Below, piece by piece: positions 16,717-24,558 of a stretch of 64,000 nt of DNA. Position numbers and translations under genes: made by a program. Numbering within the stretch: the first letter of the stretch is position 1; every line of letters starts with the position of its first letter. Source of the DNA: Hymenobacter sp. APR13. GTDB lineage: Bacteria; Bacteroidota; Bacteroidia; Cytophagales; Hymenobacteraceae. The DNA lies in NCBI RefSeq assembly GCF_000737515.1, contig NZ_CP006587.1:4521001-4585000 (forward strand). The letters run 5' to 3'. The notes beneath the pieces were generated by a model, which was not told where the DNA came from, did no database searches, and was given only the letters and a program-made list of their open reading frames with translations.

Positions 16717-17238
16717 TTACGCAGAACCGGCAGGCCGGGCTGCCGATGCTTCATGGCGCAACGCTGCCATGTGCGTTAGGGCCGCCACCATATCGGGCCA
16801 TTGCCGCAAGGAGAAATAATGGTCTATTTCTTCTCCGTTGTAGGTAATGCTGATATACTGTTCGTCGGTTTCAAAGTCTTCCGCCACTTCCAGCTGCAGC
16901 ACTGCAACTGGCTGATCAGCCTTCCGGCTCCCACCATCCAACAACCAGCGGCCATTGAGCATCACGGCTTCCAGCGGCGCCCGGTAGCGGTGCGGGCGCA
17001 ACCAGCCCCCGGTAACCAGGCGCACTTCAGTGGGAGAAACGCTGAACCGGCCAAACAGCAGCCAGACACTGTAGAGGCTGCCGGCCAGCAGCCACGCCAG
17101 CCACACCACGGCGGATTCCCCCAAAAGCAGGTGGCCGAAATACACCACTACCAGCAGCAGGCAACTCCCTATACCGTTCAGCCCGGGCCAGCTATACAGC
17201 CGGATGCGGGGCGCGCGCACTTCGGAAAACACCGGCAT
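16717..17238 (-). CDS. Hypothetical membrane protein with PH-like domain
   Basis: A 173-residue protein with two hydrophobic segments near residues 20-38 and 43-62, followed by a soluble beta-rich domain: FSVSPTEVRLVTGGWLRPHR, then VAVLQLEVAEDFETDEQY. The layout (two helices, then a small beta domain beginning 'F.vs...v....g') resembles bacterial PH-like membrane proteins, but the match is weak. The gene lies 22 bp downstream of the duplicated barrel protein gene on the same strand and 28 bp before the hydrolase, so the three could share a transcript. Confidence 0.65.
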   Translation of the reverse strand: MPVFSEVRAPRIRLYSWPGLNGIGSCLLLVVVYFGHLLLGESAVVWLAWLLAGSLYSVWLLFGRFSVSPTEVRLVTGGWLRPHRYRAPLEAVMLNGRWLLDGGSRKADQPVAVLQLEVAEDFETDEQYISITYNGEEIDHYFSLRQWPDMVAALTHMAALRHEASAARPAGSA

Positions 17239-17260
17239 CGTGCTTCTGCTTCTTGCGCTG

Positions 17261-17821
17261 CTAGCTGCCGGCGGCCTGGTCGCGCTGGCGCAGCAGCAGC
17301 TCGATGGTGCGCGTGTCCTCGTCGCTCCAGATTACGCTGCGCACGTCGTCGAGGCCGAGCACGGTGTGGCCGTCGGGCTCGCCGTACTGGGTGTACACTT
17401 CCAGCAGCAACTCCTCTTCCGTGAGCCGCACCACGTAGCCGTAGTAGTCGTGGTCGTTCTGGGTTTCGAGCAGCAGCAGCTGGTGCGTGTCGAGGGCGTG
17501 CTGAAGCAGCGCGGGCACGGTGTGGTAGGTGGTATCGAGGCCGTCGGGGGCGGCGGCCTGGCCGTAGGCTACTTCGGGGTTGTTTTCCTTGAACTCAATC
17601 AGGCGCACATACCGGTCATCGAAATGCACTTCCGACACCGTTTCCAGGCCGAGCGTACGCACGCCCGTGAGCAGGCCCTGCCGCGTGATGGTGCGCAGCA
17701 CCAGCAGCTCGGGGTTGATGCTGAGCACGTAGCCCAGAAACAGCGTGCCACCGGTCTGCACCGACACAATGCGGCGGCTGCGCTGGGCCCGCTGCAGCAT
17801 ATCAATCAATAAAGCTCCCAT
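17261..17821 (-). CDS. Hypothetical cytoplasmic protein with two similar small beta-barrel halves
   Basis: A 186-residue protein without signal or helix. It contains two halves of similar layout: SVQTGGTLFLGYVLSINPEL, then LETVSEVHFDDRYVRLIEF, and LETQNDHDYYGYVVRLTEEE, then LDDVRSVIWSDEDTRTIELL. Each reads as 'strand-turn-GYV-strand ... V-strand ... ddr-strand', the pattern of an SH3-like or Sm/LSm barrel. RNA or protein binding is possible but not shown. No family is recognised. Confidence 0.7.
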   Translation of the reverse strand: MGALLIDMLQRAQRSRRIVSVQTGGTLFLGYVLSINPELLVLRTITRQGLLTGVRTLGLETVSEVHFDDRYVRLIEFKENNPEVAYGQAAAPDGLDTTYHTVPALLQHALDTHQLLLLETQNDHDYYGYVVRLTEEELLLEVYTQYGEPDGHTVLGLDDVRSVIWSDEDTRTIELLLRQRDQAAGS

Positions 17822-17907
17822 CGTAGTAAACAGCTAAAGGCCGTAAATATAGGCCGTCGGTTGCTGCTATCGAAAGTAAGCTGCTTTTGCGGGCTGAGCG
17901 AAGAACG

Positions 17908-18615
17908 CTAGGCCAGCGTTTGCATGAGGTAGCGGTCGAGGAGACGGTGCAGCGCCTGCAGCCGCTGCCCTACTGCCTGCCGGTCGGCCTCGCTGGCCGA
18001 CACGGTGCCGGTGCGGCTGGTGAGGTAGCGGGCCAGCGCCGAGTTGTCGTGCAGCAGTTCCTGCAGCTCGGTTTGTGCCTGCTCCCACCGCTCCGGCAGG
18101 CCGCAGTCCAGGAGCTGGCGCCGCAGCTGTATGGTGCGGCTCACTAAGTCGGCTAGCATGGTAAGCAGGGTTTCTTCGCCGGACGTAATGGCGCGGGGTT
18201 CGCGCCCAATCACGCACATCGACCCGATGTTGTCGCCGTTGGGCATGCGCAGGGCCGCGCCGGCGTAGAACCGCAGCCCGGCCGACTGCGCCGTGTACGG
18301 ATTGATCAGGCGGCAGCTATTGGCCGACAAATCCTCAAACGACAGCACCTTATCCTGCAACACCGCCGCCGAACACAGGCTATCGGCCCGATCTACCCGC
18401 TCCAGCCCGGGCAGGCCGGTATTAGCCTTGAAAAACACCTGCTCCTCATCCACCAACGAAATCAGCGAGATGGGCAGGTTAAACAGTTGGGCCGCCAGCG
18501 CCACATACTCATCAAATACGGGCTCGGGCGTGGTGTTCAGAATCCGGTACTGGTGTAGGGTGCGCAAACGGTGCGCATCATGAGCTGGAATCAACTGGTC
18601 AGGCAAGGCATCCAT
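17908..18615 (-). CDS. GAF domain protein
   Basis: A 235-residue protein. Residues 20-165 form a GAF domain: HQYRILNTTPEPVFDEYVAL, FNLPISLISLVDEEQVFFKA, the 'SLCSAAVLQDKVLSFEDL' segment, FYAGAALRMPNGDNIGSMCV. This is the form common in Bacteroidota GAF sensors beginning 'R...L..Y.IL.T..e..FD'. The rest is a coiled-coil-like helical tail with no kinase or cyclase domain, so it may be a stand-alone sensor or a partner protein. The ligand is unknown. Confidence 0.85.
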   Translation of the reverse strand: MDALPDQLIPAHDAHRLRTLHQYRILNTTPEPVFDEYVALAAQLFNLPISLISLVDEEQVFFKANTGLPGLERVDRADSLCSAAVLQDKVLSFEDLSANSCRLINPYTAQSAGLRFYAGAALRMPNGDNIGSMCVIGREPRAITSGEETLLTMLADLVSRTIQLRRQLLDCGLPERWEQAQTELQELLHDNSALARYLTSRTGTVSASEADRQAVGQRLQALHRLLDRYLMQTLA

Positions 18616-18649
18616 GGCGGCAAAAATACCAGTCCCGAAGCAGAATGGC

Positions 18650-18673
18650 TAATATATTTTATTTAATATATTA
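18650..18673. repeat. AT-only hairpin at the end of the peroxiredoxin gene
   Basis: TAATATATT (18650-18658) pairs with AATATATTA (18665-18673), a pure A/T palindrome in GC-rich surroundings. It contains the TAA stop codon of the peroxiredoxin gene. Confidence 0.6.
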
Positions 18674-19132
18674 AGCTTGATTCAGCTCGGCCAGCACTTT
18701 TTTGGCCGTTTCTACGTGGTCGGTGGCCCGGTTCATGGAGTTGAAAATGTAGCGAATCATGCCTTCCTTGTCGATGACGAACGTGACGCGGCCGGGCAGC
18801 AAACCCAGCAGGGCGCGGGGCACCTCATAGAGCTTGCGCACCTGCCCGCCGACATCGGCCAGCAGCGGGAAGGGCAGCCGGTGCTTCTGGGTGAATTTCT
18901 GGTGCGAGGCCTCCGAATCGGAGCTGACGCCCACCACTTCGGCCCCAAGGTCCTGGAAATCCTGGTACTGGTCGCGGAACGAGCAGGCTTCGGCGGTGCA
19001 GCCGGGCGTATCGTCTTTGGGGTAGAAGTACAGCACGATGGCCCGCTGCCCGCGCTGCTCGCTCAGGCGGAACGAGTCGCCGGTGGTGGTTTTGAGAGTG
19101 AAGTCGGGGGCCTGGTCGCCTATCTGAAGCAT
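18671..19132 (-). CDS. bcp: Thioredoxin-dependent peroxiredoxin, Bcp/PrxQ type
   Basis: A 153-residue protein. It has the PrxQ motif DDTPGCTAEAC, with the peroxidatic Cys45 and resolving Cys50 five residues apart, plus YFYPKD and VVGVSSDSEASHQKF. It reduces hydrogen and organic peroxides with electrons from thioredoxin in the cytoplasm. The start at 19132 (MLQIGDQAPDFTL) is the usual one; the longer frame to 19294 is not supported. It is divergent from the GT2 gene. Confidence 0.93.
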   Translation of the reverse strand: MLQIGDQAPDFTLKTTTGDSFRLSEQRGQRAIVLYFYPKDDTPGCTAEACSFRDQYQDFQDLGAEVVGVSSDSEASHQKFTQKHRLPFPLLADVGGQVRKLYEVPRALLGLLPGRVTFVIDKEGMIRYIFNSMNRATDHVETAKKVLAELNQA

Positions 19133-19354
19133 ATATGAGGCGCGCAATGTGCGCGGGCTGAGGGTGTGAGAAAGCCGGCAGCTACCTATAAGGCGGGCAG
19201 CCGGCGCGCAAAAGTAGATGGAAACCCGCTGCCAGCACCGAATGTTGCGCCCGCCGCGGGGCGGCGTGGGGGGCAACCGGGTCCAAGTCTGCATCTTTGT
19301 GGTCTGTAACTTTCTCTGCCCTCCAAAAGCGGGCGGCTATGTGCTGCCCCTGCC

Positions 19355-20044
19355 ATGCTGATTGACGTCATTATTCCTGCTTTCAACGAAGAGCAGTCCA
19401 TTGCGCAGGTGCTGCGCGAGATTCCGGCCGGTCTTGTGCGGGAAGTCATTGTAGTCGACAACAACTCCTCCGACCGCACCGGCGAGGTGGCCCGCGCGGC
19501 TGGCGCCACGGTGCTGCGCGAAACCCGCCCCGGCTACGGCCACGCCTGCCTGGCCGGCATGGCCCACGCCTTCGCCCGCCCCCTGCCCGAGCAGGCCGAC
19601 ATCATCGTGTTTCTGGACGGCGACCATTCCGACTACCCCGAGGAAATGCCGCTGCTGGTGGCCCCCATCCTGCGTGGTGAGGCCGACATGGTCATCGGCT
19701 CGCGGGCGCTGGGCGAGCGGGAAGCCGGCTCCATGATGCCGCAGCAGATTTTCGGCAACTGGCTGGCCACTAACCTGCTCCGCCGCCTCTACGGGGCCCA
19801 CTTCACCGACCTGGGCCCGTTCCGGGCAATCCGGCGGGAGGCGCTGCAACGTATTGGCATGGCCGACACCACCTACGGCTGGACGGTGGAAATGCAGCTC
19901 AAAGCCGCCAAGCTGCGCCTGCGCAACACCGAAGTGCCGGTGCGCTACCGCCGCCGCATCGGCACCAGCAAAGTATCGGGCACGGTGCGCGGCACACTGG
20001 GCGCCGGCTACAAAATCCTCTGGACCATTTTCCGGTATCTGTAA
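19355..20044 (+). CDS. GT2 family glycosyltransferase, polyprenyl-phosphate mannose/glucose synthase-like
   Basis: A 229-residue GT-A enzyme without membrane helices. It starts MLIDVIIPAFNEEQSIAQVL, has IVVDNNSSD, the DxD-type metal site FLDGDHSDYPEEM, and MVIGSRALGEREAGSM, then TDLGPFRAIRREAL. The layout matches DPM/DPG-synthase-like proteins that charge a polyprenyl phosphate with a sugar. The two genes that follow (processive GT2 and GT-C) would be consistent with use of such a lipid-linked sugar. Confidence 0.88.
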   Translation: MLIDVIIPAFNEEQSIAQVLREIPAGLVREVIVVDNNSSDRTGEVARAAGATVLRETRPGYGHACLAGMAHAFARPLPEQADIIVFLDGDHSDYPEEMPLLVAPILRGEADMVIGSRALGEREAGSMMPQQIFGNWLATNLLRRLYGAHFTDLGPFRAIRREALQRIGMADTTYGWTVEMQLKAAKLRLRNTEVPVRYRRRIGTSKVSGTVRGTLGAGYKILWTIFRYL

Positions 20045-20066
20045 ACGGCCTGATCTTGTGCAAGTA

Positions 20067-20173
20067 AGAACGTCATGCAGAGGCGCAGCCGAAGCATCTC
20101 GCTTGCTTACTCAGGATTAGTAACTCAACCTCAGCAAGCGAGATGCTTCGGCTCCGCCTCTGCATGACGTTCT
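20067..20173. repeat. Family-A inverted repeat, copy 2
   Basis: Arms 20067-20107 and 20133-20173 pair over 41 bp with one mismatch around a 25-base loop. It lies between the two GT2 genes, which read in the same direction. Confidence 0.92.
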
Positions 20174-20191
20174 CTTTAGTCATCTTTTGAA

Positions 20192-21661
20192 ATGCTTTTC
20201 CTCGAAATCACGCTGCTGGTCGTTTATGGGCTGTGTCTGCTGTTTGTGTTGGGCTTCAGCCTCACGCAGTTTCAGCTGACGCGGCTGGCCCGGCGTGCCT
20301 ACCGGCAGGGCCTGCTGCCGGAGCCGGCCGCGCCGGCCGTGTGGCCCCGCGTGACGGTGCAGCTGCCGCTCTACAACGAGGTGTTTGTGGCCGAGCGCCT
20401 TATTGACGCCTGCGCCGCCCTCGACTACCCCACCGACCGCCTCCACATCCAGGTCCTCGACGACTCCACCGACGAAACTGTGGCCCTGGTGGCGGCGCGC
20501 GTGGCCTACCACCAGGCCCGCGGCCTGCACATCGAGCAGGTGCGCCGGCCCGACCGCCAGGGCTACAAGGCCGGCGCCCTAGCCTACGGCCTGACCCATT
20601 CCGAAGCCGAGCTGGTGGCCATCTTCGACGCCGACTTTGTGCCGCAGCCTGATTTCCTGCGCCGCACGGTGCCGTACTTTCAGCAGGAGCCGCGCCTGGG
20701 CGTGGTCCAGACGCGCTGGGGCCACCTCAACGAGGAGTATTCGCTGCTAACCGAGCTACAGGCGTTCGGGCTGAACGCGCACTTCCATGTGGAGCAGCTG
20801 GGCCGCAACGCCGGCGGGCACTTCATCAATTTCAACGGCACAGGCGGCGTGTGGCGCCGCAGCTGCATCGAGGATGCCGGCGGCTGGCACGCCGATACGC
20901 TCACCGAAGACCTGGACCTGAGCTACCGCGCCCAGCTGCGGGGCTGGCGCTTCCACTACCTGCCCCACGTGGTGGCCCCGGCCGAGCTGCCCGCCACCCT
21001 CGACGCGCTGAAGTCGCAGCAGTTCCGCTGGACCAAGGGCGCCGCCGAAACCGCCCGCAAGCACCTGCGCAACGTGCTCCGCTCCGGGCAGCCGCTGTCC
21101 ACCAAGCTGCACGCCACGTTTCATCTGCTCAACAGCTCGGTGTTTGTGGCCATTCTGGTGATGGCGCTGGTGAGTGTGCCGCTGGTGTTCGTGCGGGCCG
21201 ATTTGCCGGAACTGAAGCCGGTGCTGCGGGTGGCCTCGGTGTTTCTGCTGGCCTTCGTGCCACTGGTGTACTACTATTACACGGCCTGGCGCCTCGATAA
21301 GCCCACCGCCCCGCGCTGGCGCTTCGCGGCCGACTTCCTGCTGTTTTTGTCGGTGTCGATGGGGCTGACGCTGCACAACGCGCGGGCGGTGCTGCTGGGC
21401 TACCAGGGCCGGCAGTCGGCGTTTATCCGCACGCCCAAGCTGGGGCTGGTGAAGCGCACCGGCGGCTGGCGCGGCCGCCGCTACCGCACCGGCGACCTGC
21501 TCGACGGCCTCACGTTCACGGAAGGACTGCTGACGCTGTACTTCGCCTTCGGAGTGGGCGCCGGGCTGTATTTCGGCGACTGGGGCCTATTGCCGTTCCA
21601 CCTGATGCTCACGGCCGGCTACGGCATTATCTTCCTGTATTCCGTCCGGCACCGGGCCTGA
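20192..21661 (+). CDS. Membrane GT2 glycosyltransferase, cellulose-synthase/CslA-like
   Basis: A 489-residue protein: one N-terminal helix (LEITLLVVYGLCLLFVLGFS), a cytoplasmic GT-A domain, and three to four C-terminal helices. It has the processive beta-glycosyltransferase signatures VLDDSTDET, IFDADF (DxD), TEDLDLSYR and QFRWTKG (Q-x-RW). The family builds beta-linked glycans or glycosylates lipids with nucleotide sugars. It is very like the CslA-type enzymes of Bacteroidota, whose products are largely unknown. It is close downstream of a DPM-like GT2 and upstream of a GT-C gene. Confidence 0.9.
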   Translation: MLFLEITLLVVYGLCLLFVLGFSLTQFQLTRLARRAYRQGLLPEPAAPAVWPRVTVQLPLYNEVFVAERLIDACAALDYPTDRLHIQVLDDSTDETVALVAARVAYHQARGLHIEQVRRPDRQGYKAGALAYGLTHSEAELVAIFDADFVPQPDFLRRTVPYFQQEPRLGVVQTRWGHLNEEYSLLTELQAFGLNAHFHVEQLGRNAGGHFINFNGTGGVWRRSCIEDAGGWHADTLTEDLDLSYRAQLRGWRFHYLPHVVAPAELPATLDALKSQQFRWTKGAAETARKHLRNVLRSGQPLSTKLHATFHLLNSSVFVAILVMALVSVPLVFVRADLPELKPVLRVASVFLLAFVPLVYYYYTAWRLDKPTAPRWRFAADFLLFLSVSMGLTLHNARAVLLGYQGRQSAFIRTPKLGLVKRTGGWRGRRYRTGDLLDGLTFTEGLLTLYFAFGVGAGLYFGDWGLLPFHLMLTAGYGIIFLYSVRHRA

Positions 21662-21704
21662 TACCGGTTGTCAGCTACTTCATCCAACAGATCAGCTACC
21701 CGGC

Positions 21705-23126
21705 ATGAACAAGCTGACGGACAACAATTCACCCAAACCGCTTGCTAACGATTCGCGGCCGATAACCGGCCGGCAAGCGCTGGCATTGCTGGTTTCGGGC
21801 GGGGCGTACGCGGGGCTGGCTTACGCCACTCCGCGGGCAGAATTCGGGCTGCTGCTGGGGCTGCTGGCGGTGGCATTTGGGGCGTACGCGTGGCTGCTAC
21901 ACTCGCGGCTGCCGCTATGGGCGGGCCTGCTGGCGGCGCTGCTGCTACGGCTGCTGTGGCTGCCGGCCCTCCCCGCCCTCTCCGACGACTACCACCGCTT
22001 CCGCTGGGACGGCCTGCTGGTGGCCGCTGGCCTCAACCCGTACCAGTACCGCCCGGATGAACTCGTGGCTGATGATTCTGCGGCTGGGGTCCAGGCCAAC
22101 CCGACCTCGCCCCAGCCGGCAACCACGCTGCTTCAGCCCGCCGCTGAGGAACTCCAGACGCTCTATCCGAGGCTGAACTCGCCGCACTACTACTCCGTGT
22201 ATCCGCCGGTGTGCCAGGCGGTGTTCGGGGTAGCGTCGGGCATCTTTCCGGCCCATGAGCGGGGCGCGGTCCTGCTGATGCGGCTGGTGCTGCTGCTGGC
22301 CGAAGCCGCCACGGCCGGGCTGCTGCTGGCGCTGCTGCGGCAGCTGGGGCTGCCCCGGCAACGGGCGCTGTGGTACCTGCTCAACCCGTTGGTGCTGGTG
22401 GAGCTGACCGGCAACCTGCACTTCGAGGCCCTGGTGGTAGCACTACTGCTGCTGGCGCTGTGGCTGCTGGCGCGGGGGCACTGGGCGGTTTCGGCGGGGG
22501 CGCTGGGGCTGGCGGTGGGCACCAAGCTGCTGCCGCTGCTGCTGCTGCCACTGCTGTTGCGCCGGCTGGGCTGGTGGCGCACGGCAGCCTACGGCGCCCT
22601 CACGCTGCTGACGGTGGCGCTGCTATTCGCGCCGTTCGTGTCGGCAGAGCTGGCCCGCAACATCGGCCGCAGCCTCAACCTGTATTTCCGCAGCTTCGAG
22701 TTCAATGCCAGCGTGTATTACCTGCTGCGCGCCGGCGGCTACTACCTCACCGGCTACAACCAGATTGCCCGCATCGGGCCGGCGCTGGCCCTGGGCAGCG
22801 TGGCTTGGATTCTGCTGCTGACCTTCGGCGAAAAGCGCCCGACCTGGGCCACCCTACCGGCCACCCTGCTGCTGCTGCTCACGGGCTACTACCTGCTGGC
22901 TACCATCGTGCACCCGTGGTACCTGACGCCGCTGCTGGCCCTGAGCGTGTTTACGCGCTACCGCTACGCCTTCGTGTGGTCGGGACTGATAGTGCTGTCG
23001 TACGCGGCTTACCAAACCACGGCCTATACCGAGAATCCGTGGCTACTGGCGCTGGAATATGGCGTTCTGCTGGGCGCTATGGTTTGGGATTATCGCCAGC
23101 AGCGGCTGGTGCGGCTGGCTGCTTAA
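21705..23126 (+). CDS. GT-C fold polyprenyl-phosphate-dependent glycosyltransferase (DUF2029/GT87-like)
   Basis: A 473-residue protein with about 11-12 membrane helices. The first loop carries an acidic pair, LSDDYHRFRWDGLL, followed by GLNPYQYRP, typical of GT-C mannosyltransferases with an Asp-rich first periplasmic loop. Later it has NLHFEALVVALLLLALW and VGTKLLPLLLLPLLLRR, as in DUF2029 proteins. It should use a lipid-linked sugar on the outer face of the membrane. The gap to the previous gene is 43 bp. The acceptor is not known. Confidence 0.82.
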   Translation: MNKLTDNNSPKPLANDSRPITGRQALALLVSGGAYAGLAYATPRAEFGLLLGLLAVAFGAYAWLLHSRLPLWAGLLAALLLRLLWLPALPALSDDYHRFRWDGLLVAAGLNPYQYRPDELVADDSAAGVQANPTSPQPATTLLQPAAEELQTLYPRLNSPHYYSVYPPVCQAVFGVASGIFPAHERGAVLLMRLVLLLAEAATAGLLLALLRQLGLPRQRALWYLLNPLVLVELTGNLHFEALVVALLLLALWLLARGHWAVSAGALGLAVGTKLLPLLLLPLLLRRLGWWRTAAYGALTLLTVALLFAPFVSAELARNIGRSLNLYFRSFEFNASVYYLLRAGGYYLTGYNQIARIGPALALGSVAWILLLTFGEKRPTWATLPATLLLLLTGYYLLATIVHPWYLTPLLALSVFTRYRYAFVWSGLIVLSYAAYQTTAYTENPWLLALEYGVLLGAMVWDYRQQRLVRLAA

Positions 23127-23155
23127 GCTGCTGGTCGGCACCTTACCCCCAGCTT

Positions 23156-23785
23156 CTACTCGCCGGAGGTGTCGCGCCAAGCGGCCAGGTCGGCGGCATC
23201 GTCTACGTCGCGCAGCGTGGGCAGCTGCGCGACGGTCAGGCCCATACGGTCAGCGTCGGCCAAGGTGTGGGCCAGCACGGAGTCAGTACTCCAGCTTTTT
23301 CCCAGGAAAACATCTTCGTACAACTCTTTCATTCCCAACAGATAATACCCGCCATCCTCAGCCGGCCCTACAACCAGGTCATGCGTAGCCAGCGCAGCGT
23401 ATGCCTGCTCCAAAATAGCCGTGGACAAACCCGGGCAATCCGTCCCGACGATGAGGACGGCGCGGGCGCCCTGGTTGAAGGCGTGGGCAAATGCCGTCAG
23501 CATGCGCGCCCCCAGGTCGCCGGGAAACTGCAGCTGCTGCTCGTAGTCCGGCCAGGCGTCGGCGCTGGCGGGGGGGGTTGTTGGGGCTTCGGCCAGCCAC
23601 ACGGTTTTGTGGGCGGGCAGTGCCTGCGCCACGGCCCGGGTATGGGCCAGCAGCTCCCGGTACACGGCCAGCGCCGCTTCGTTGCCGATGCCGGCGGCCA
23701 GTCGGGTTTTCACCTTACCCAGTTCGGGGTGGCGGGCGAAAACGAGCAGGTGCTGGTGAGCAGGATTGGTACTGGTGGCAGACAT
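23156..23785 (-). CDS. TIGR04282/DUF2064 family glycosyltransferase of arsenosugar-type clusters
   Basis: A 209-residue nucleotidyl/glycosyltransferase-like protein. It has HLLVFARHPELGKVKTRLAA, IVGTDCPGLS, the DLVVGPAEDGGYYLLGM motif and LRDVDDAADL. These match DUF2064 (TIGR04282), which sits beside ArsS in many bacteria and is annotated as arsenosugar-biosynthesis associated. The frame is open to 23893, but that part is encoded by an inverted repeat; the ATG at 23785 is chosen. Together with the rhodanese, ArsS and AhpD-like genes upstream it forms a same-strand cluster. Confidence 0.88.
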   Translation of the reverse strand: MSATSTNPAHQHLLVFARHPELGKVKTRLAAGIGNEAALAVYRELLAHTRAVAQALPAHKTVWLAEAPTTPPASADAWPDYEQQLQFPGDLGARMLTAFAHAFNQGARAVLIVGTDCPGLSTAILEQAYAALATHDLVVGPAEDGGYYLLGMKELYEDVFLGKSWSTDSVLAHTLADADRMGLTVAQLPTLRDVDDAADLAAWRDTSGE

Positions 23786-23833
23786 AAGCGGAAGAGAATT
23801 CAAAAGCAATGATTGTGAAGCTGACGTGACGCC

Positions 23834-23933
23834 GCTGTGTAGCGCGAACTTTGTAGTTCGCGCCCCCGCGCCGCCCGGACGATTTCGTTTCAACGGCGCG
23901 GAGACGCGAACTACAAAGTTCGCGCTACACAGC
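23834..23933. repeat. Perfect 29-bp inverted repeat
   Basis: Arms 23834-23862 and 23905-23933 are exact complements. The core TAGCGCGAACTTTGTAGTTC itself contains a smaller palindrome (GAACTTTGTAGTTC). It lies within the cluster, 16 bp before the rhodanese stop codon and upstream of the DUF2064 start. Confidence 0.92.
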
Positions 23934-23949
23934 GTCAGGACCGACGAGC

Positions 23950-24516
23950 CTACTCATATACCTTACGGCCTTTTTTCAGCCACGGGCTCCACAGCACCGA
24001 GTATGGGTGCACCTCGTCGGTGCGGCCCTGGGCGTTGAACACCGGGTAGCCGTCGTTCACCCACTGAAAAATGCCGCCGTAGAGGTTGCGCACGTCGCGG
24101 AAGCCGAGGGCGCGCAGCCGCTCCCCTACCCGCTCGCTCCGGTAACCTACCGAGCAGTACACCACTACCGGCCGGTCGCGGGGCACGTCGCGGAACTCAG
24201 CCTTCTCGAAGGTGCCGAAGTCCACAAACCGGGCGCCCTGCAGGTGGCTGATGCGGTACTCTTCGGGTGTGCGGGTGTCCAGCAGCACCACGCCGCCGGG
24301 CTTGGCCTGCAGGGTGGCGGCCAGCTGCGCCGGCTGCATCAGCGGCACCGTGTTGCGGTACAGCGTTTTCAGCAATTGGTCGTAGGCGGTGTTGTTGCGC
24401 GCCGGCTCGCCCTGCCGCTCCCGCCCGCAGGCCCCCAGCGCCAGCAGCCACAGCCCCGACGACACCAAACTCGTGCGGCGCAGCCAGGCCAGCTTATGTA
24501 CAAGGCGATTCAGCAT
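23950..24516 (-). CDS. Rhodanese-domain lipoprotein
   Basis: A 188-residue protein with signal peptide and lipobox (LLALGAC) and one rhodanese domain: VVLLDTRTPEEYRISHLQGA, active-site loop YCSVGYRSE (Cys nucleophile), and LYGGIFQWVNDGYPV. It is predicted to be extracytoplasmic, which is unusual for a sulfurtransferase. It lies 42 bp downstream of arsS. Rhodanese-like proteins are found near TIGR04282 genes in related bacteria (recollection, not checked), so a role in the same pathway is possible. Confidence 0.87.
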   Translation of the reverse strand: MLNRLVHKLAWLRRTSLVSSGLWLLALGACGRERQGEPARNNTAYDQLLKTLYRNTVPLMQPAQLAATLQAKPGGVVLLDTRTPEEYRISHLQGARFVDFGTFEKAEFRDVPRDRPVVVYCSVGYRSERVGERLRALGFRDVRNLYGGIFQWVNDGYPVFNAQGRTDEVHPYSVLWSPWLKKGRKVYE

Positions 24517-24558
24517 ATTTAGTGGTGCGGTTTATGGCAGTTGCGCTGGCCGAAGTGG

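Noticed and set aside
23834..23893. Longer N-terminus of the DUF2064 protein (start at 23893).
   Set aside because: The added residues come from the right arm of an inverted repeat; the ATG at 23785 begins the conserved text.
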